A stretch of DNA of 64,000 nt, from NCBI GenBank assembly GCA_016874755.1, contig VGTH01000016.1, positions 46,797 to 110,796 on the forward strand. The letters are read 5' to 3'. Shown in pieces: positions 35,186 through 45,326 of this stretch. The notes below the pieces were generated by a model. That model was not told where the DNA came from, made no database searches, and saw only the letters and a list, made by a program, of their open reading frames with translations. The stretch's first letter is position 1. Each line of letters starts with the position of its first letter. The stretch is from Deltaproteobacteria bacterium (GTDB lineage: Bacteria; Desulfobacterota; Binatia; UBA9968). The position numbers were made by a program, and so were the translations under genes.

Positions 35186-36233
35186 ATTGTATCCAGCCGC
35201 CGCCCAGCACTTCGTCACCGCGATAAAACACCGCCGCCTGCCCCGGCGTAACGGCAGGAAACGATTCTGCGAAATGCACCTCGCACTCGCCGCTGTTTCT
35301 AGGAAAAATCGTGCATGGCACCGCCGGCGCGCGATAGCGAACCTGCACCTCGCCTGAAAAACTTTCTGCGTCAATCGGATGGATCCAGTTGACGGCGCGC
35401 GCCGTCAATCCAGCGCAACTGAGTTCGTTCTTTCTGCCCACCACAACTCGCTTGGACTCATCGTCGATCTCAACTACATAGAGCGGCTCGGACGAGGAAA
35501 TTCCCAAGCCACGGCGCTGCCCGACGGTGACGCTGTGAATGCCTTGATGCTGGCCCAACACTTTGCCCGCGCGGTCGACCACATCGCCACCGGCGGTTTC
35601 ACTCTCGGTCGCATAGGTAGCGACCAGCGCTTTGTAGTCGCCAAAGCAGATGTCTTGGCTCTCCGGTCGCTCCGCCGCTGGCAGTGCCAGCGCTCTGGCC
35701 TTCTCACGGACTTCGCTCTTATTCATGGCGCCCAGGGGAAACCACGTCCGCGCTAGCTGCGCTTGCGACAGTGCAAACAAAAAATAGGATTGGTCCTTAG
35801 CGCGGTCGGCGCCGCGCAAAAGCTGAGTGCGCCCGCCGCAGTCGTCATGAATCAGCTGTGCATAATGGCCGGTGGCGACGTAGTCGGCGCCCTGCTCTGC
35901 CGCCCAACCGAGCAGAGTGCCGAGCTTGAAATCGCGATTGCAGGCAACACAAGGGTTGGGCGTGCGGCCATGCAGATAGTCCTGGGCAAATGGCTTGACC
36001 ACGGTTTCGGCGAACTTGCCGCGCAAGTCGATGATCGTATGGGGAATCCCCAAATACTCGGCGACTTCCTTGGCGCCGCGATGATCCGAGCAAATTCTCG
36101 GCCCCTGATTTCCCTCCCACATGCGCAGCGATACGCCGAGCACCTCGTGCCCCCGCTCGACCAGTAGCGCGGCCGTCACGGAACTGTCGACGCCACCGCT
36201 CATCGCCACGACTATTTTGCGTTTACTAAACAT
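35172..36233 (-). CDS. mnmA: tRNA 2-thiouridylase MnmA
   Basis: The protein is 353 residues from the ATG at 36233; the longer frame reads into an intergenic repeat and is rejected. The PP-loop is SGGVDSS (12-18). The catalytic cysteines are Cys95 in TPNPCVACNRDFK and Cys196 in SQDICFGDY. The enzyme thiolates U34 of Lys, Glu and Gln tRNAs with sulfur relayed from a cysteine desulfurase. The final codons (QSAIR) lie in the inverted repeat 35162-35185, so the exact C-terminus may have been set by the repeat. Confidence 0.95.
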   Translation of the reverse strand: MFSKRKIVVAMSGGVDSSVTAALLVERGHEVLGVSLRMWEGNQGPRICSDHRGAKEVAEYLGIPHTIIDLRGKFAETVVKPFAQDYLHGRTPNPCVACNRDFKLGTLLGWAAEQGADYVATGHYAQLIHDDCGGRTQLLRGADRAKDQSYFLFALSQAQLARTWFPLGAMNKSEVREKARALALPAAERPESQDICFGDYKALVATYATESETAGGDVVDRAGKVLGQHQGIHSVTVGQRRGLGISSSEPLYVVEIDDESKRVVVGRKNELSCAGLTARAVNWIHPIDAESFSGEVQVRYRAPAVPCTIFPRNSGECEVHFAESFPAVTPGQAAVFYRGDEVLGGGWIQSAIR

Positions 36234-36241
36234 GTGCGGAA

Positions 36242-36318
36242 TTGTTTCGAGTTTCGAGTTTCGGGTTTCGAGCTCTCCGGAGTTCAACCCGAAACTCAAA
36301 ACCCGGAACCCGAAACAA
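36242..36318. repeat. GTTTCGAGTTTCGGGTTT inverted repeat, best copy of the family
   Basis: TTTCGAG words occur in tandem at 36244-36258. They are followed by the arm GAGTTTCGGGTT (36256-36267), its exact complement AACCCGAAACTC (36286-36297), then AACCCGGAACCCGAAAC. The 12-base arm pair is identical to that at 14977/15014. Confidence 0.85.
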
Positions 36319-36325
36319 ATTTTTC

Positions 36326-37060
36326 TTAGCTACCGGTGTTTCTCAGCTGCTCTTTCACTTCGCTCAGCGCTTTGCTCTCTTCGGCGACTTTCTCTTCGAG
36401 GCCGCCTTCGCGAGCGCTGATCTCTTCGATGCGCTTCTCCAGTTTTTCGACGTAGTCGGCGAGGCTGCCGATCGCTTTGGCGATCGGGTCGGGCAGATCG
36501 GCGGAGTTGAGATCGATAATCGCTTTGCCCGCCGGCGTGTGGCGCGCTTCGCTTTTCACCACCCGGCCGGGAATGCCGACCACCGTCGAGTGCTCTGGCA
36601 CCGAAGTCACCAACACCGAGCCGGCGCCGATGCGGCTATGGCGCCCCACGGTCACCGGCCCAAGCACCGCGGCGCCGCTAAAGATCGTCACCGAGTCTTC
36701 GATGGTCGGGTGGCGTTTGACCCGCTGCGTCGAGGTGCCGCCCAGCGTCACGCCTTGATAGATCGTTACGTCGTCGCCGATCTCGGTGGTCTCCCCAATT
36801 ACCACGCCCATACCGTGGTCGATAAAAAACCGCCGGCCAATCTGCGCCGCGGGATGAATTTCAATGCCGGTTAAAAAGCGCCCGAGGTGGCTGACGATGC
36901 GCGCAAACGTCGGGCAGTTTAAGTGCCAAAGCCAAAACGCCACGCGATGCAGCAACACCGCATGAAAGCCCGGATAGGCCAGCACGATCTCCCACGCCGA
37001 CCGCACCGCCGGATCGCGCTCGAATATCGTCCGGACATCTTCTTTAAGCGTGGACCACAT
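36326..37060 (-). CDS. cysE: Serine O-acetyltransferase
   Basis: The protein is 244 residues from the ATG at 37060. It has the CysE helical N-terminal domain and a left-handed beta-helix of hexapeptide repeats ([40 protein letters not shown]). The enzyme acetylates L-serine with acetyl-CoA, the first step of cysteine synthesis. After the catalytic core comes a coiled-coil-like tail ([22 protein letters not shown]), as in many longer CysE forms. It lies in a leftward run with cimA and lysC, i.e. an amino-acid biosynthesis group. Confidence 0.94.
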   Translation of the reverse strand: MWSTLKEDVRTIFERDPAVRSAWEIVLAYPGFHAVLLHRVAFWLWHLNCPTFARIVSHLGRFLTGIEIHPAAQIGRRFFIDHGMGVVIGETTEIGDDVTIYQGVTLGGTSTQRVKRHPTIEDSVTIFSGAAVLGPVTVGRHSRIGAGSVLVTSVPEHSTVVGIPGRVVKSEARHTPAGKAIIDLNSADLPDPIAKAIGSLADYVEKLEKRIEEISAREGGLEEKVAEESKALSEVKEQLRNTGS

Positions 37061-37073
37061 TTGCAACGGAAGT

Positions 37074-37155
37074 TAGGCAATGGGCAATAGGCAATGGTAG
37101 GAAATTCAGTTTTCCGATTCTGACTGCTGCCTATCGCCTCCTGCCTATTGCCTTC
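37074..37155. repeat. GGCAATAGGCAATGG word repeat with inverted counterpart
   Basis: Direct words AGGCAATGGGCAATAGGCAA at the left (37075-37094) face GCCTATCGCCTCCTGCCTAT at the right (37129-37148). It fills almost the whole gap between cimA and cysE. Confidence 0.75.
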
Positions 37156-38727
37156 TTAATGTCTTGCATCCTTGTAAAGTTTATAATCGATACTATCCAC
37201 CAGCGCCTGCCAGCTTGCTTCGATGACGTTGTGGGAGACGCCGACCGTGCCCCATTTGTCTTTGCCATCGCCCGATTCGATCAAGACCCGCACAACCGCG
37301 CCGGTGCCTTCCCCCGATGATAGCACGCGCACTTTGTAATCGAGCAGCTCGACCTGCTTGAGCGACGGGTAAAATTTCGTCAGCGCCTTGCGCAGCGCTT
37401 GATCCAGCGCATTGACTGGGCCGTTGCCCATGGCCGCGGCGTGCTCGGCGACGCCGTCCACTTTCACCTGGATCGTCGCTTCGGAAATCGGCGCGTCGCC
37501 TTCCTGGTGCTTCTCATCGATGACGCGAAAGCCGATCAACGAAAAATTCTTTTTCTTCTTGCCCAGCGCCTCCTGGACCAATAGTTCAAACGAGGCTTCG
37601 GCCGCCTGAAATTCGTAGCCCTGCCCTTCGAGCTCCTTGGTCCGGCGCAAAACCTCTTTGACTGCGTCGCCCTTGTCTTTTAGATCGATGCCGAACTCCT
37701 TGCCCTTGTAGACGACGTTGCTGCGCCCCGCCAGATCGGAAACCAAGACGCGCTGGCGGTTGCCGACGATTTCCGGGTCGATGTGCTCGTAGGTCTCGCG
37801 ATTCTTGAGCACGCCGGAAACATGCAGGCCGCCTTTGTGCGCAAAGGCGCTGTCACCGACGTAGGCCTGGCGCTTGTTCGGCTGAATGTTGGCGAGCTCA
37901 TAAAATAGCTGCGAGACCTCGCGCAGTTTTCTGAGCTGCGCCGGCGTGACGCAATTCTTGCCCATTTTGAGCTGCAAGTTGCCGATCACGGAAATCAAAT
38001 TCATATTGCCGCAGCGCTCGCCGAAGCCATTGATCGTGCCTTGCACCTGAGTGACGCCCATCTCCACGCCGGCCAGCGTGTTGGCCACCGCTAGCTCGCC
38101 GTCGTTATGGCAATGAATGCCCAGCGGCGTGCGGATCGCACGATTCACCTGGGTCAACGCCTCACGAATTTCGCCGGGTAACCGGCCGCCATTGGTTTCG
38201 CACAGCACGATCCAATCGGCGCCGCCCTCCTGGGCGGCTTGCAGACATTCCAGCGCGTATTCCGGATTGGCGCGAAAGCCATCAAAAAAATGCTCGGCGT
38301 CGAACATCACCTCATCGACGCGCTTTTTCATGTACGCAATGGAGTCGGAGATGATTTCCAGATTGGCCTTCAAGGCGATCCGTAGATCGTCGCGCACGTG
38401 CAAGTCCCACGTCTTGCCGACCAACGTCACCACCGGTGTGTCGGCCTGCAAAAGAACTTTGAGATTGAAATCCTGCGCCGGCTTGATGCCGTATTTGCGC
38501 GTCGTGCCGAAGGCGGCGATTTTGGCTTTCTTGAGCTTGAGTTTCTTGACGCGCTTGAAAAAGTCGGCGTCGCGCTCGTTGGAGCCCGGATAGCCGCCTT
38601 CGATGTAGTCGATGCCCAGCTCTTCGAGTTTGTCGGTAATGCGCAGCTTGTCTTCCAGCGTGAACGAAACGTCCTCGGCCTGGCAGCCGTCCCTCAAAGT
38701 CGTGTCGTAGAGCAGAACATCCTTCAT
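37156..38727 (-). CDS. cimA: (R)-citramalate synthase
   Basis: The 523-residue protein has the LeuA-like barrel: [18 protein letters not shown] (4-21), then [14 protein letters not shown] with the metal His pair, and [14 protein letters not shown]-terminal LeuA-type dimer/regulatory domain follows. The [16 protein letters not shown] variant marks the CimA branch, which condenses acetyl-CoA and pyruvate to citramalate for threonine-independent isoleucine synthesis. It lies 9 bases after lysC, as in Geobacter-type genomes. Confidence 0.93.
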   Translation of the reverse strand: MKDVLLYDTTLRDGCQAEDVSFTLEDKLRITDKLEELGIDYIEGGYPGSNERDADFFKRVKKLKLKKAKIAAFGTTRKYGIKPAQDFNLKVLLQADTPVVTLVGKTWDLHVRDDLRIALKANLEIISDSIAYMKKRVDEVMFDAEHFFDGFRANPEYALECLQAAQEGGADWIVLCETNGGRLPGEIREALTQVNRAIRTPLGIHCHNDGELAVANTLAGVEMGVTQVQGTINGFGERCGNMNLISVIGNLQLKMGKNCVTPAQLRKLREVSQLFYELANIQPNKRQAYVGDSAFAHKGGLHVSGVLKNRETYEHIDPEIVGNRQRVLVSDLAGRSNVVYKGKEFGIDLKDKGDAVKEVLRRTKELEGQGYEFQAAEASFELLVQEALGKKKKNFSLIGFRVIDEKHQEGDAPISEATIQVKVDGVAEHAAAMGNGPVNALDQALRKALTKFYPSLKQVELLDYKVRVLSSGEGTGAVVRVLIESGDGKDKWGTVGVSHNVIEASWQALVDSIDYKLYKDARH

Positions 38728-38736
38728 GAAAGCCCT

Positions 38737-39948
38737 CTAGTTCTCGATAAACGCTTGGTGCAGCGCGCGCACAGCTTGATCCGATTGTTTGCCGTCGATC
38801 ACCACGGAAATCTTGATCTCAGAAGTCGAGATCATTTGAATGTTGATATTCTCGCGCGCCAAAGTCTGGAACATCGTCGCCGCCACACCGGCATGTGTGC
38901 GCATACCCACGCCCACGACGGAGACTTTGGCGATATCGGTATCGACTTTAAGACCCCGTGCGTGCAACCCTGGCAGACTCTTTTCGACGATGCTGAGCGC
39001 CTTTTGATGGTCGACCTTCGGCACCGTAAAAGTCAAATCGGTGGTGCCGTCTTCGCTGGCGTTCTGGATAATCATGTCAACGACAATATGTGCGTCGGCG
39101 ATGGGACCGAAAATCCGCGCCGCCAGACCCGGCTTATCCGGCACCCGCAGGAGCGTGATCTTGGCCTCGTTCTTGTCGCACGCCACCCCGGACACTAACA
39201 CGTCGCTCATGCTGTCATCCTCCTCGACGAGCCAGGTGCCTTCGACCTGCGAAAAAGTCGACCGCACATGCACCGGCACATTATATTTTTTGGCGAACTC
39301 CACCGAGCGAATTTCCAAAACCTTGGCGCCGGTGCTGGCCAGCTCGATCATTTCATCGTAGGACACCTTTTGCAGCTTTTTGGCCTTCGGGCAAATCCGC
39401 GGGTCGGTGGTAAACACACCTTCCACGTCGGTGTAGATCTCGCAAGCAGCAGCGTTCAGAAACGCTGCCAACGCCACCGCGCTAGTGTCCGACCCCCCGC
39501 GGCCAAGGGTCGTGATGTTATCGTCTTCGTCGACTCCCTGAAAACCGGCGATGACGACGACTTCCCCGGTGTCGAGCGCTTTCACGATTTTCGTCGAATC
39601 GATGTTCACGATGCGCGCTTTCCCGTAGGCCTTGTCGGTTTCGATGCGCACCTGATGGCCGAGATAAGATCGCGCCGGCTGGTGCATTTCCTTGAGCGCA
39701 AGGCTCAAGAGCGCCACCGAAACCTGCTCACCGCTGGCGAGCAACACGTCCTTTTCTCGCTCGTCTGGCATTGGCGAAATCTCGTTGGCCAGGGCCAATA
39801 AGCGATTGGTCTCTCCCGCCATAGCCGAGACCACCACGACTACATCGTTGCCGGCTTTTTTTGCGGCGGCGACTTTCTGTGCGACGTTTTGGATGCGGTC
39901 GATGGAACCCACCGAAGTGCCGCCGTATTTTTGAACTAACAATGCCAC
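38737..39948 (-). CDS. lysC: Aspartate kinase
   Basis: The protein is 403 residues from a GTG at 39948, placing KYGGTSVGS at residues 7-15 as in the family; a longer frame extends into a repeat and is rejected. The kinase domain has FQGVDEDDNITTLGRGGSDTSAV, and two ACT domains follow (from about residue 260), which bind feedback lysine or threonine. It phosphorylates aspartate for the Lys/Thr/Met pathway. cimA follows, so synthesis of the aspartate family and of isoleucine is linked. Confidence 0.95.
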   Translation of the reverse strand: MALLVQKYGGTSVGSIDRIQNVAQKVAAAKKAGNDVVVVVSAMAGETNRLLALANEISPMPDEREKDVLLASGEQVSVALLSLALKEMHQPARSYLGHQVRIETDKAYGKARIVNIDSTKIVKALDTGEVVVIAGFQGVDEDDNITTLGRGGSDTSAVALAAFLNAAACEIYTDVEGVFTTDPRICPKAKKLQKVSYDEMIELASTGAKVLEIRSVEFAKKYNVPVHVRSTFSQVEGTWLVEEDDSMSDVLVSGVACDKNEAKITLLRVPDKPGLAARIFGPIADAHIVVDMIIQNASEDGTTDLTFTVPKVDHQKALSIVEKSLPGLHARGLKVDTDIAKVSVVGVGMRTHAGVAATMFQTLARENINIQMISTSEIKISVVIDGKQSDQAVRALHQAFIEN

Positions 39949-39970
39949 GCCTAATAACCCCAATCGTGCC

Positions 39971-40021
39971 CGTGGCTCGTGCTCGTCGCTCGATTTCGGA
40001 ATTTTACGAGCACGAGCCACG
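39971..40021. repeat. CGTGGCTCGTGCTCGT inverted repeat, copy 1
   Basis: Perfect 16-base arms at 39971-39986 and 40006-40021 enclose a 19-base loop. The arm is itself two overlapping GCTCGTG words. A related copy with 15-base perfect arms is at 42132-42181. Confidence 0.88.
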
Positions 40022-40025
40022 AAGA

Positions 40026-40517
40026 TTAATGCCCGCTCAAAACCTGCAAGATCTTCTCGTACCGCTCGCCATGTGCGCGAAAAACAATCTCGCGCTCTCT
40101 GCCTGCGCGATGGACGATGTTTATCTCCAAATATTCGTCGACCTCGTCCGCCGGCAAACGCTCAAACCATTCGATCAAGCTCACCCCGTCATCATCGTAG
40201 AGATACTCGCGCAGGTTCAAGCTCTCGAGCGCTTGGCGATTCTCGATACGATAAAGATCGATATGATAAATCGGCAGCCGGCCATGGTACTCGTTGATCA
40301 AAGTAAAGGTCGGACTGCGAATCCAACCTTCCTTCCCGACCCCCAGCCCCTCCGCCAAGCCCCGCACAAAACTCGTCTTACCAGCACCCAGCTCACCGAC
40401 AAGGCCAATGATTTCACCGCCTTGTAGCAGCTTGCTTAACCTTTTGCCAAATCTTTTGGTTTGCTCGACAGAACGGCTTACCAAGCGCTCTGAGCGCGCC
40501 GATGCAGCGCTTTCCAT
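40026..40517 (-). CDS. tsaE: tRNA threonylcarbamoyladenosine biosynthesis ATPase TsaE
   Basis: The protein is 163 residues from the ATG at 40517. The Walker A is GELGAGKTS (41-49) and the family motif RSPTFTLINEY follows. YHIDLYRIENRQALESLNLREYL and LIEWFERLP are further conserved segments. It energises the TsaB-TsaD complex that makes t6A37 in tRNA, the substrate later modified by MtaB encoded at 33760. It follows the nnr gene by 36 bases, an order shared with many bacteria. Confidence 0.94.
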   Translation of the reverse strand: MESAASARSERLVSRSVEQTKRFGKRLSKLLQGGEIIGLVGELGAGKTSFVRGLAEGLGVGKEGWIRSPTFTLINEYHGRLPIYHIDLYRIENRQALESLNLREYLYDDDGVSLIEWFERLPADEVDEYLEINIVHRAGREREIVFRAHGERYEKILQVLSGH

Positions 40518-40553
40518 ACGCACAAGTAATATATTCCGCTGAAAAATTCGAGT

Positions 40554-42110
40554 CTAAGAATCTATCACTGCCAGGTCGCGCAGGCCAGAGGGGAGGCCAT
40601 CGATGATATCAGACGCAATAAGTCCGATTTGGCCGCGGCTAGCAGCACCGCGGTCGCCGGCGAAGCCGTGCAGGTAGACCCCAAGCTTCATGGCGTCTTC
40701 AGGAGGCAGCCCCTGTCCAAGCAAGGCAGCCAGAATGCCGGCCAAAACGTCGCCCATGCCGCCGCTGGCCATGCCCGGGTTGCCGGTGGGATTGATAAAG
40801 ACTTTACCATCGGCGGTGGCAATCACGGTGCGCGCACCTTTGAGCACCAGATGGCAATGATGTTTCGTCACAAATTCGCGGGCGACCTCGACGCGGTTTT
40901 GGTTAATGGCGGAATTACTGGTGCCAAGCAGGCGCGCCATTTCGCCTGGATGGGGCGTAAGAACCGGCGGCACCTTGGCATGGCGCAAACGGTCGAGTTC
41001 CAGCGCCAGATTATTCAAGCCGTCGGCGTCGATAACCCACGGTATGTCGAGATTGCGCAGCAGCCAACACAGGGTGTTGCGCGTCGTGTCGGTCATACCA
41101 ATACCGGGGCCAAAGAGAAATGAACTTTTGCGGTCCAGCAGCCGCCGCCAATCATCATCGTTTAAAGCATCCATTTCGTCGCTGCCGTTGTCTGCCAATG
41201 GCTCGGCCATAACTTCGATCAACGACGAAGCGAAAATATTGTTCAACCCGCGCGGCGCCGCCAGGGTCACCAGGCCCGCTCCCGTGCGCATCGCCGCCCG
41301 GCAGGCGAGTATCGCCGCGCCGGTTTTGCCGCGCGAGCCGGCCATGACGACCACATGACCGTAGGTCCCCTTATGCGTGTCGGCCCCGCGGCGCGGCACA
41401 AGCGTCGCAACTTGCTTGGCCGTCAGTAGCTCCGTTTTCGGTGCGACTTCATCGAGCGCACGATGATCAATCCCTATATCGGCCACGACCAAATCACCGC
41501 AGTAATCCAACCCAGGGTGGATCACTTCGCCCAGTTTGGCGTAGCCGAGCGCCACCGTCATCTCCGCTTGAATCGATACACTTAGTGGCACGCCCCGATC
41601 CGTATCCAGCCCGGAAGGAATATCGACCGCGATGGTGGGCAGCCCGGAAGCGTTCATCAAGTTGATCGCCTCGGCGAAGAGGCCGCGCACCTCGTTCTTC
41701 ATGCCGGTGCCGAGAATGGCGTCCACTAGCAAACCTTTGGCGTGGATGCACCGCTGCAGCAAGAACAGCTGATCGGCAGCAATTTCAGAGACTTTGCCTT
41801 TGAGTTTGAGAAAGAGTCTGAGATTGTGCGCAGCGTCAGGCGAGAGTTGTTCTTGGCGCGCCAGCAAGGCAACTTCACACGGAATGCGCTTCTTCTTGAG
41901 CAGTCGAGCAACGGCGAAACCGTCGCCGCCGTTATTGCCCTTGCCACAGACGATCAAAACACCGCGCTTGGCGGCCTTGCCAAATTTTTCAAGAATCGCC
42001 TGAGCGATGCCTGCGCCGGCCCGCTCCATCAGCGTCAAGCTGGGCACGCCATGCTTCTGGATCGTCAAGCGATCCAGCTCACGCATTTGCTGGGAAGTAA
42101 CGACGATCAT
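40554..42110 (-). CDS. nnr: Bifunctional NAD(P)H-hydrate epimerase/ADP-dependent dehydratase
   Basis: The protein is 518 residues from the ATG at 42110. The N-terminal YjeF epimerase domain has MRELDRLTIQKHGVPSLTLMERAG and CGKGNNGGDGFAVARLL (55-71). The C-terminal ribokinase-like dehydratase domain has VVMAGSRGKTGAAILA, LTPHPGEMARLL and NPGMASGGMGDVLAGI. It repairs hydrated NADH and NADPH. The longer frame upstream reads through a repeat at 42113-42200 and is rejected. It lies between pdxJ and tsaE; an acpS gene, often found here in Geobacter, is absent. Confidence 0.94.
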   Translation of the reverse strand: MIVVTSQQMRELDRLTIQKHGVPSLTLMERAGAGIAQAILEKFGKAAKRGVLIVCGKGNNGGDGFAVARLLKKKRIPCEVALLARQEQLSPDAAHNLRLFLKLKGKVSEIAADQLFLLQRCIHAKGLLVDAILGTGMKNEVRGLFAEAINLMNASGLPTIAVDIPSGLDTDRGVPLSVSIQAEMTVALGYAKLGEVIHPGLDYCGDLVVADIGIDHRALDEVAPKTELLTAKQVATLVPRRGADTHKGTYGHVVVMAGSRGKTGAAILACRAAMRTGAGLVTLAAPRGLNNIFASSLIEVMAEPLADNGSDEMDALNDDDWRRLLDRKSSFLFGPGIGMTDTTRNTLCWLLRNLDIPWVIDADGLNNLALELDRLRHAKVPPVLTPHPGEMARLLGTSNSAINQNRVEVAREFVTKHHCHLVLKGARTVIATADGKVFINPTGNPGMASGGMGDVLAGILAALLGQGLPPEDAMKLGVYLHGFAGDRGAASRGQIGLIASDIIDGLPSGLRDLAVIDS

Positions 42111-42112
42111 AG

Positions 42113-42200
42113 TCGTGCTCGCGACTCGTCGCTCGTGCTCGTGGAACCCCAAAATCGTGCGAACTCTTCCACGAGCACGAGTCACGAGCTATGAGCACGA
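42113..42200. repeat. CTCGTGCTCGTGGAA inverted repeat, copy 2, overlapping the pdxJ end
   Basis: Perfect 15-base arms at 42132-42146 and 42167-42181 are nested in a further TCGTGCTC/GAGCACGA pair (42113-42120 and 42193-42200). The pdxJ stop codon and its last five codons lie inside the outer right arm region. Confidence 0.85.
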
Positions 42201-42907
42201 TTTAAAAGGTTCTTCATCTCCCGCACGGCTTGCTGAATTCCGACAATTACCGCTCGCGCAATGACGCTGTGGCCAATATTCAACTCGACGATCTCCGGGA
42301 TGCGCGCAATCGGCTGGACGTTTTCGTAGTTCAAACCGTGGCCGCCGTGGACTTCGAGGCCCAGACTTTTGGCATAGCGCGCCGCTTCAACGATGGTGCG
42401 CAATTCTTTCTCGCGTTTGGCGCCGTTCACGTTGCAATACGTGCCGGTGTGAATCTCGATGGCGTGGGCGTTGACTTCGCGGGCGACGTCGATCTGGGCT
42501 TTGACGGGGTCGATAAATAGGGCGACGTTCACACTGCGGTCTTGCAGCCTGGCGACGGCGTCCGCCACTTTGCCCCGATGGCGCACCACGTCCAAGCCCC
42601 CTTCAGTGGTCAGCTCGGCGCGTTTCTCCGGCACAAAGCAGGCATCGGCTGGCTTGTGCTTCGCCGCAAGAGCGACCATCGCCGGCGTCACCGCCATTTC
42701 CAAATTAACCTTGGTCCGGGCTCGCTTGAGTAGAGTTAAAACATCGCGTTCTTGAATGTGGCGCCGGTCCTCGCGCAGATGCACGGTGATGCCGTTTGCG
42801 CCGGCCTTCTCCGCCAGCAGCGCGGCTTCCACCGGATCGGGAATGTCGATGCCGCGCGCTTGGCGCACGGTGGCGACGTGATCGACGTTGATGCCGAGGC
42901 GGATCAT
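42182..42907 (-). CDS. pdxJ: Pyridoxine 5'-phosphate synthase
   Basis: The protein is 241 residues from the ATG at 42907, which overlaps the glmM stop by 4 bases. Conserved parts are [51 protein letters not shown] and [11 protein letters not shown]. It condenses aminoacetone phosphate with deoxyxylulose phosphate to form vitamin B6 phosphate. The last residues (NRAHSS) are translated from the inverted repeat at 42113-42200, so the natural C-terminus has been replaced or extended by repeat sequence. Confidence 0.94.
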   Translation of the reverse strand: MIRLGINVDHVATVRQARGIDIPDPVEAALLAEKAGANGITVHLREDRRHIQERDVLTLLKRARTKVNLEMAVTPAMVALAAKHKPADACFVPEKRAELTTEGGLDVVRHRGKVADAVARLQDRSVNVALFIDPVKAQIDVAREVNAHAIEIHTGTYCNVNGAKREKELRTIVEAARYAKSLGLEVHGGHGLNYENVQPIARIPEIVELNIGHSVIARAVIVGIQQAVREMKNLLNRAHSS

Positions 42908-44367
42908 GCCTTGGTGCCGATCTCGGCGCGGATCTCGTTGGCGATGTCTTCCGCCATCGCGCGAATCTTGGGCTCCTGCTCGCCCTCCAACATGACGCGC
43001 GCGAGCATCTCCGTGCCCGAATAGCGGATCAGCGTGCGGCCGCGGCCGTTGAGCGCCTGCTCCACTTCGGCGATTTTTTTCGTCACTTTCGGCATGCGGC
43101 CAAAATCGCGCCGCTCCTGCACTATGACGTTGACGAGCACCTGCGGCAAGCGCGTCATCGCTTGTTTGAGCTCGCTCAACCGCTTGCTCTTTTCGACCAT
43201 CAGCGCCAGCACCTGCAGGCAAGTAATGGCGCCGTCGCCGGTCGTGTTGTGATCCAAGAAGAGAATATGACCCGACTGTTCGCCGCCGAGGCTATAGTCG
43301 CCCTCGAGCATGCGCTCGACCACGTAGCGATCGCCGACCTCGGTGCGCAGCAGATTTATTTTCTTGGGCTTTAACGCCAACTCCAACCCGAGATTGCTCA
43401 TCACGGTAGCCACCACGGTATTGCCCTTCAAGGTGCCCTTTTCCAACATGTCAAAGGCGCACATCGCCAGCACCTGATCGCCATCGAGAATATCGCCGGT
43501 CTCGTCGACGAAAATCGCCCGGTCGGCGTCGCCGTCGAGCGCAATGGCGATATCCGCCTGCTCGTGCAGCAGCACGTCGCGGGCATTTTCCGGATGGAGC
43601 GCGCCGCAGCGCCGGTTGATATTTTCGCCGTCGGGCTGCACACCGATGGGCAGCACATGGGCGCCCAATTCGGTGAGGACTTCTGGCACGACTTTGTACG
43701 AGGCGCCATGGCCGCAATCGACGACGATTTTGAGGCCTTCGAGCGTGCGGTTGCGCGGAAAACTATTTTTGACAAAAACGTTGTAACGCCCCACCGCGTC
43801 GGAAATCCGGTAGGCTTTGCCGATCTCGGAACCGGTCGGGCGGGCGCGATCGGTTTCGCCGGAGAAAATCATCTCCTCCATGCGGGCTTCCACTTGATCG
43901 GGAAGCTTGAAGCCGTCCCAGGAAAAAAACTTAATGCCGTTATCTTCGAACGGATTATGCGAGGCGGAGATCACCACGCCGGCATCCGCCCGCATGCTGC
44001 GGGTGAGAAACGCCACCCCCGGCGTCGGCAACGGACCGACCAGCAAAACGTCGGCGCCCATCGACGAGATTCCCGATGCCAGCGCAGTCTCCAACATGTA
44101 GCCGGACAGCCGGGTATCCTTGCCGATCAAAATCTTATAGCGATGCTTTTCGTTCTCGGAATAGAGCATCGAGCTCGATGGCGGCATGCTGCGGCCTGAA
44201 TCGGGCCGTTGGTGTGCGATCGGATCGCTTAGCACCTTGGCGATGGCCCGGCCGAGCTTGAGCGCCATCTCTGAGGTCATCGGCTCTTCGTTGGCGACAC
44301 CACGAACTCCATCGGTGCCGAACAGGCGACGTTTGATTTGCTTTTTTTCGCTCACTTTATCGCTCAT
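42904..44367 (-). CDS. glmM: Phosphoglucosamine mutase with an N-terminal insertion
   Basis: The protein is 487 residues from the ATG at 44367. The N-terminus is [19 protein letters not shown]. The phosphoserine is Ser136 in [14 protein letters not shown], about 34 residues later than the usual position near 102. The shift comes from a low-complexity insert at about 48-77 ([20 protein letters not shown]). The metal loop is [11 protein letters not shown] and the end [15 protein letters not shown]. It converts glucosamine-6-P to glucosamine-1-P for peptidoglycan. It follows cdaA-cdaR, the conserved c-di-AMP/GlmM gene set. Confidence 0.93.
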   Translation of the reverse strand: MSDKVSEKKQIKRRLFGTDGVRGVANEEPMTSEMALKLGRAIAKVLSDPIAHQRPDSGRSMPPSSSMLYSENEKHRYKILIGKDTRLSGYMLETALASGISSMGADVLLVGPLPTPGVAFLTRSMRADAGVVISASHNPFEDNGIKFFSWDGFKLPDQVEARMEEMIFSGETDRARPTGSEIGKAYRISDAVGRYNVFVKNSFPRNRTLEGLKIVVDCGHGASYKVVPEVLTELGAHVLPIGVQPDGENINRRCGALHPENARDVLLHEQADIAIALDGDADRAIFVDETGDILDGDQVLAMCAFDMLEKGTLKGNTVVATVMSNLGLELALKPKKINLLRTEVGDRYVVERMLEGDYSLGGEQSGHILFLDHNTTGDGAITCLQVLALMVEKSKRLSELKQAMTRLPQVLVNVIVQERRDFGRMPKVTKKIAEVEQALNGRGRTLIRYSGTEMLARVMLEGEQEPKIRAMAEDIANEIRAEIGTKA

Positions 44368-44389
44368 TGAGGTCGTCTCCCTACATCCA

Positions 44390-45325
44390 TCATGGCGCAG
44401 GTTTGATAATGCGCACCCGGATGCGTTGCGGTTTTTGCTCCACAACCTTTATTCCAGGAGGCAAATTAAAACTCAACGGTAAATTATGTTCGCCGGGCCC
44501 CAAACCCTTGAGCGGCAGTTGAACTTGCGCCGCTCCCAGCTCGAGCTTATCCAGCGCGTTTTTAGGTCCAATCAATTTCACGTAAATCGTCTTGGGATTG
44601 GCATCGTAGACCCCGGCAAAATCCAGCGCGTGCACATCGACGCGGGGAAACTCCCGGACGCCTTCCTCCTCTTCGATGACAATCGTGACCGCCACTTGAT
44701 CTGGGACAAACGCGAGCTGCTTGCCATCGGAGGCAAGCCGCACCTTGCGCTTGATCACGCCCCTGGCGCCTTCGATATCGATCGGCAGAGTTTCAATCAC
44801 GGCCAAGCGCCGCACGTCGTCCGCCGGACCTTCCACCGTGGCGATCTCCGGCTCGCTGCTGATTTTGCTGACGCGGTAACCCGTGGTCGGCCGGCCGGAG
44901 AGTCTAACGCTGACCGGCAGCTTGGGCTTGAGCACCGGCTCCAAACGTAGATGCACCACTGGCGGCGTAATCCGTGCCACCGTCACACCGCGCGGGATAC
45001 TGAACGAGCTCGACGTCAGCGAATAGCTGGCCGCGCCCGACTTAGCGCCGTTCATATCGAGGGTCAGTTTCAGCTCAGCGGAATCGATCGTCGACACCAA
45101 CGTGCGCGGCCCAGCCAGCCGCAAGACCACGAAGTCAACGCGATTGTCGACGACCATGAGATCGGGCGGAATGTTGCGCAGCTCCACCGGCACTTCGACC
45201 GCGCGCTCGATATCGCGATGGCCGGCAAACCACAGACCGGCGGCAATGATCAACGCCAGCGCCTTCAGGCCGAAGTTGCTGCCGAAAGCCGAGACGATCT
45301 TTTCCCAGAGGCGCTTCATCTTCAT
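44390..45325 (-). CDS. cdaR: YbbR-domain protein, CdaA regulator
   Basis: The 311-residue protein has one N-terminal membrane segment ([16 protein letters not shown], about 19-34) and several YbbR repeats ([32 protein letters not shown] and similar) exposed outside the cytoplasm. In Firmicutes CdaR binds and modulates the diadenylate cyclase CdaA. The ATG lies one base past the cdaA stop, so the two are coupled. The terminal TKPAP-like Pro-rich end is short. Confidence 0.9.
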   Translation of the reverse strand: MKMKRLWEKIVSAFGSNFGLKALALIIAAGLWFAGHRDIERAVEVPVELRNIPPDLMVVDNRVDFVVLRLAGPRTLVSTIDSAELKLTLDMNGAKSGAASYSLTSSSFSIPRGVTVARITPPVVHLRLEPVLKPKLPVSVRLSGRPTTGYRVSKISSEPEIATVEGPADDVRRLAVIETLPIDIEGARGVIKRKVRLASDGKQLAFVPDQVAVTIVIEEEEGVREFPRVDVHALDFAGVYDANPKTIYVKLIGPKNALDKLELGAAQVQLPLKGLGPGEHNLPLSFNLPPGIKVVEQKPQRIRVRIIKPAP

Positions 45326-45326
45326 G

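Noticed and set aside
36234..36299. Longer N-terminus of MnmA from 36299
   Set aside because: The extra residues are a translation of the TTTCGGGTTT repeat; the family starts just before the PP-loop at the ATG 36233.
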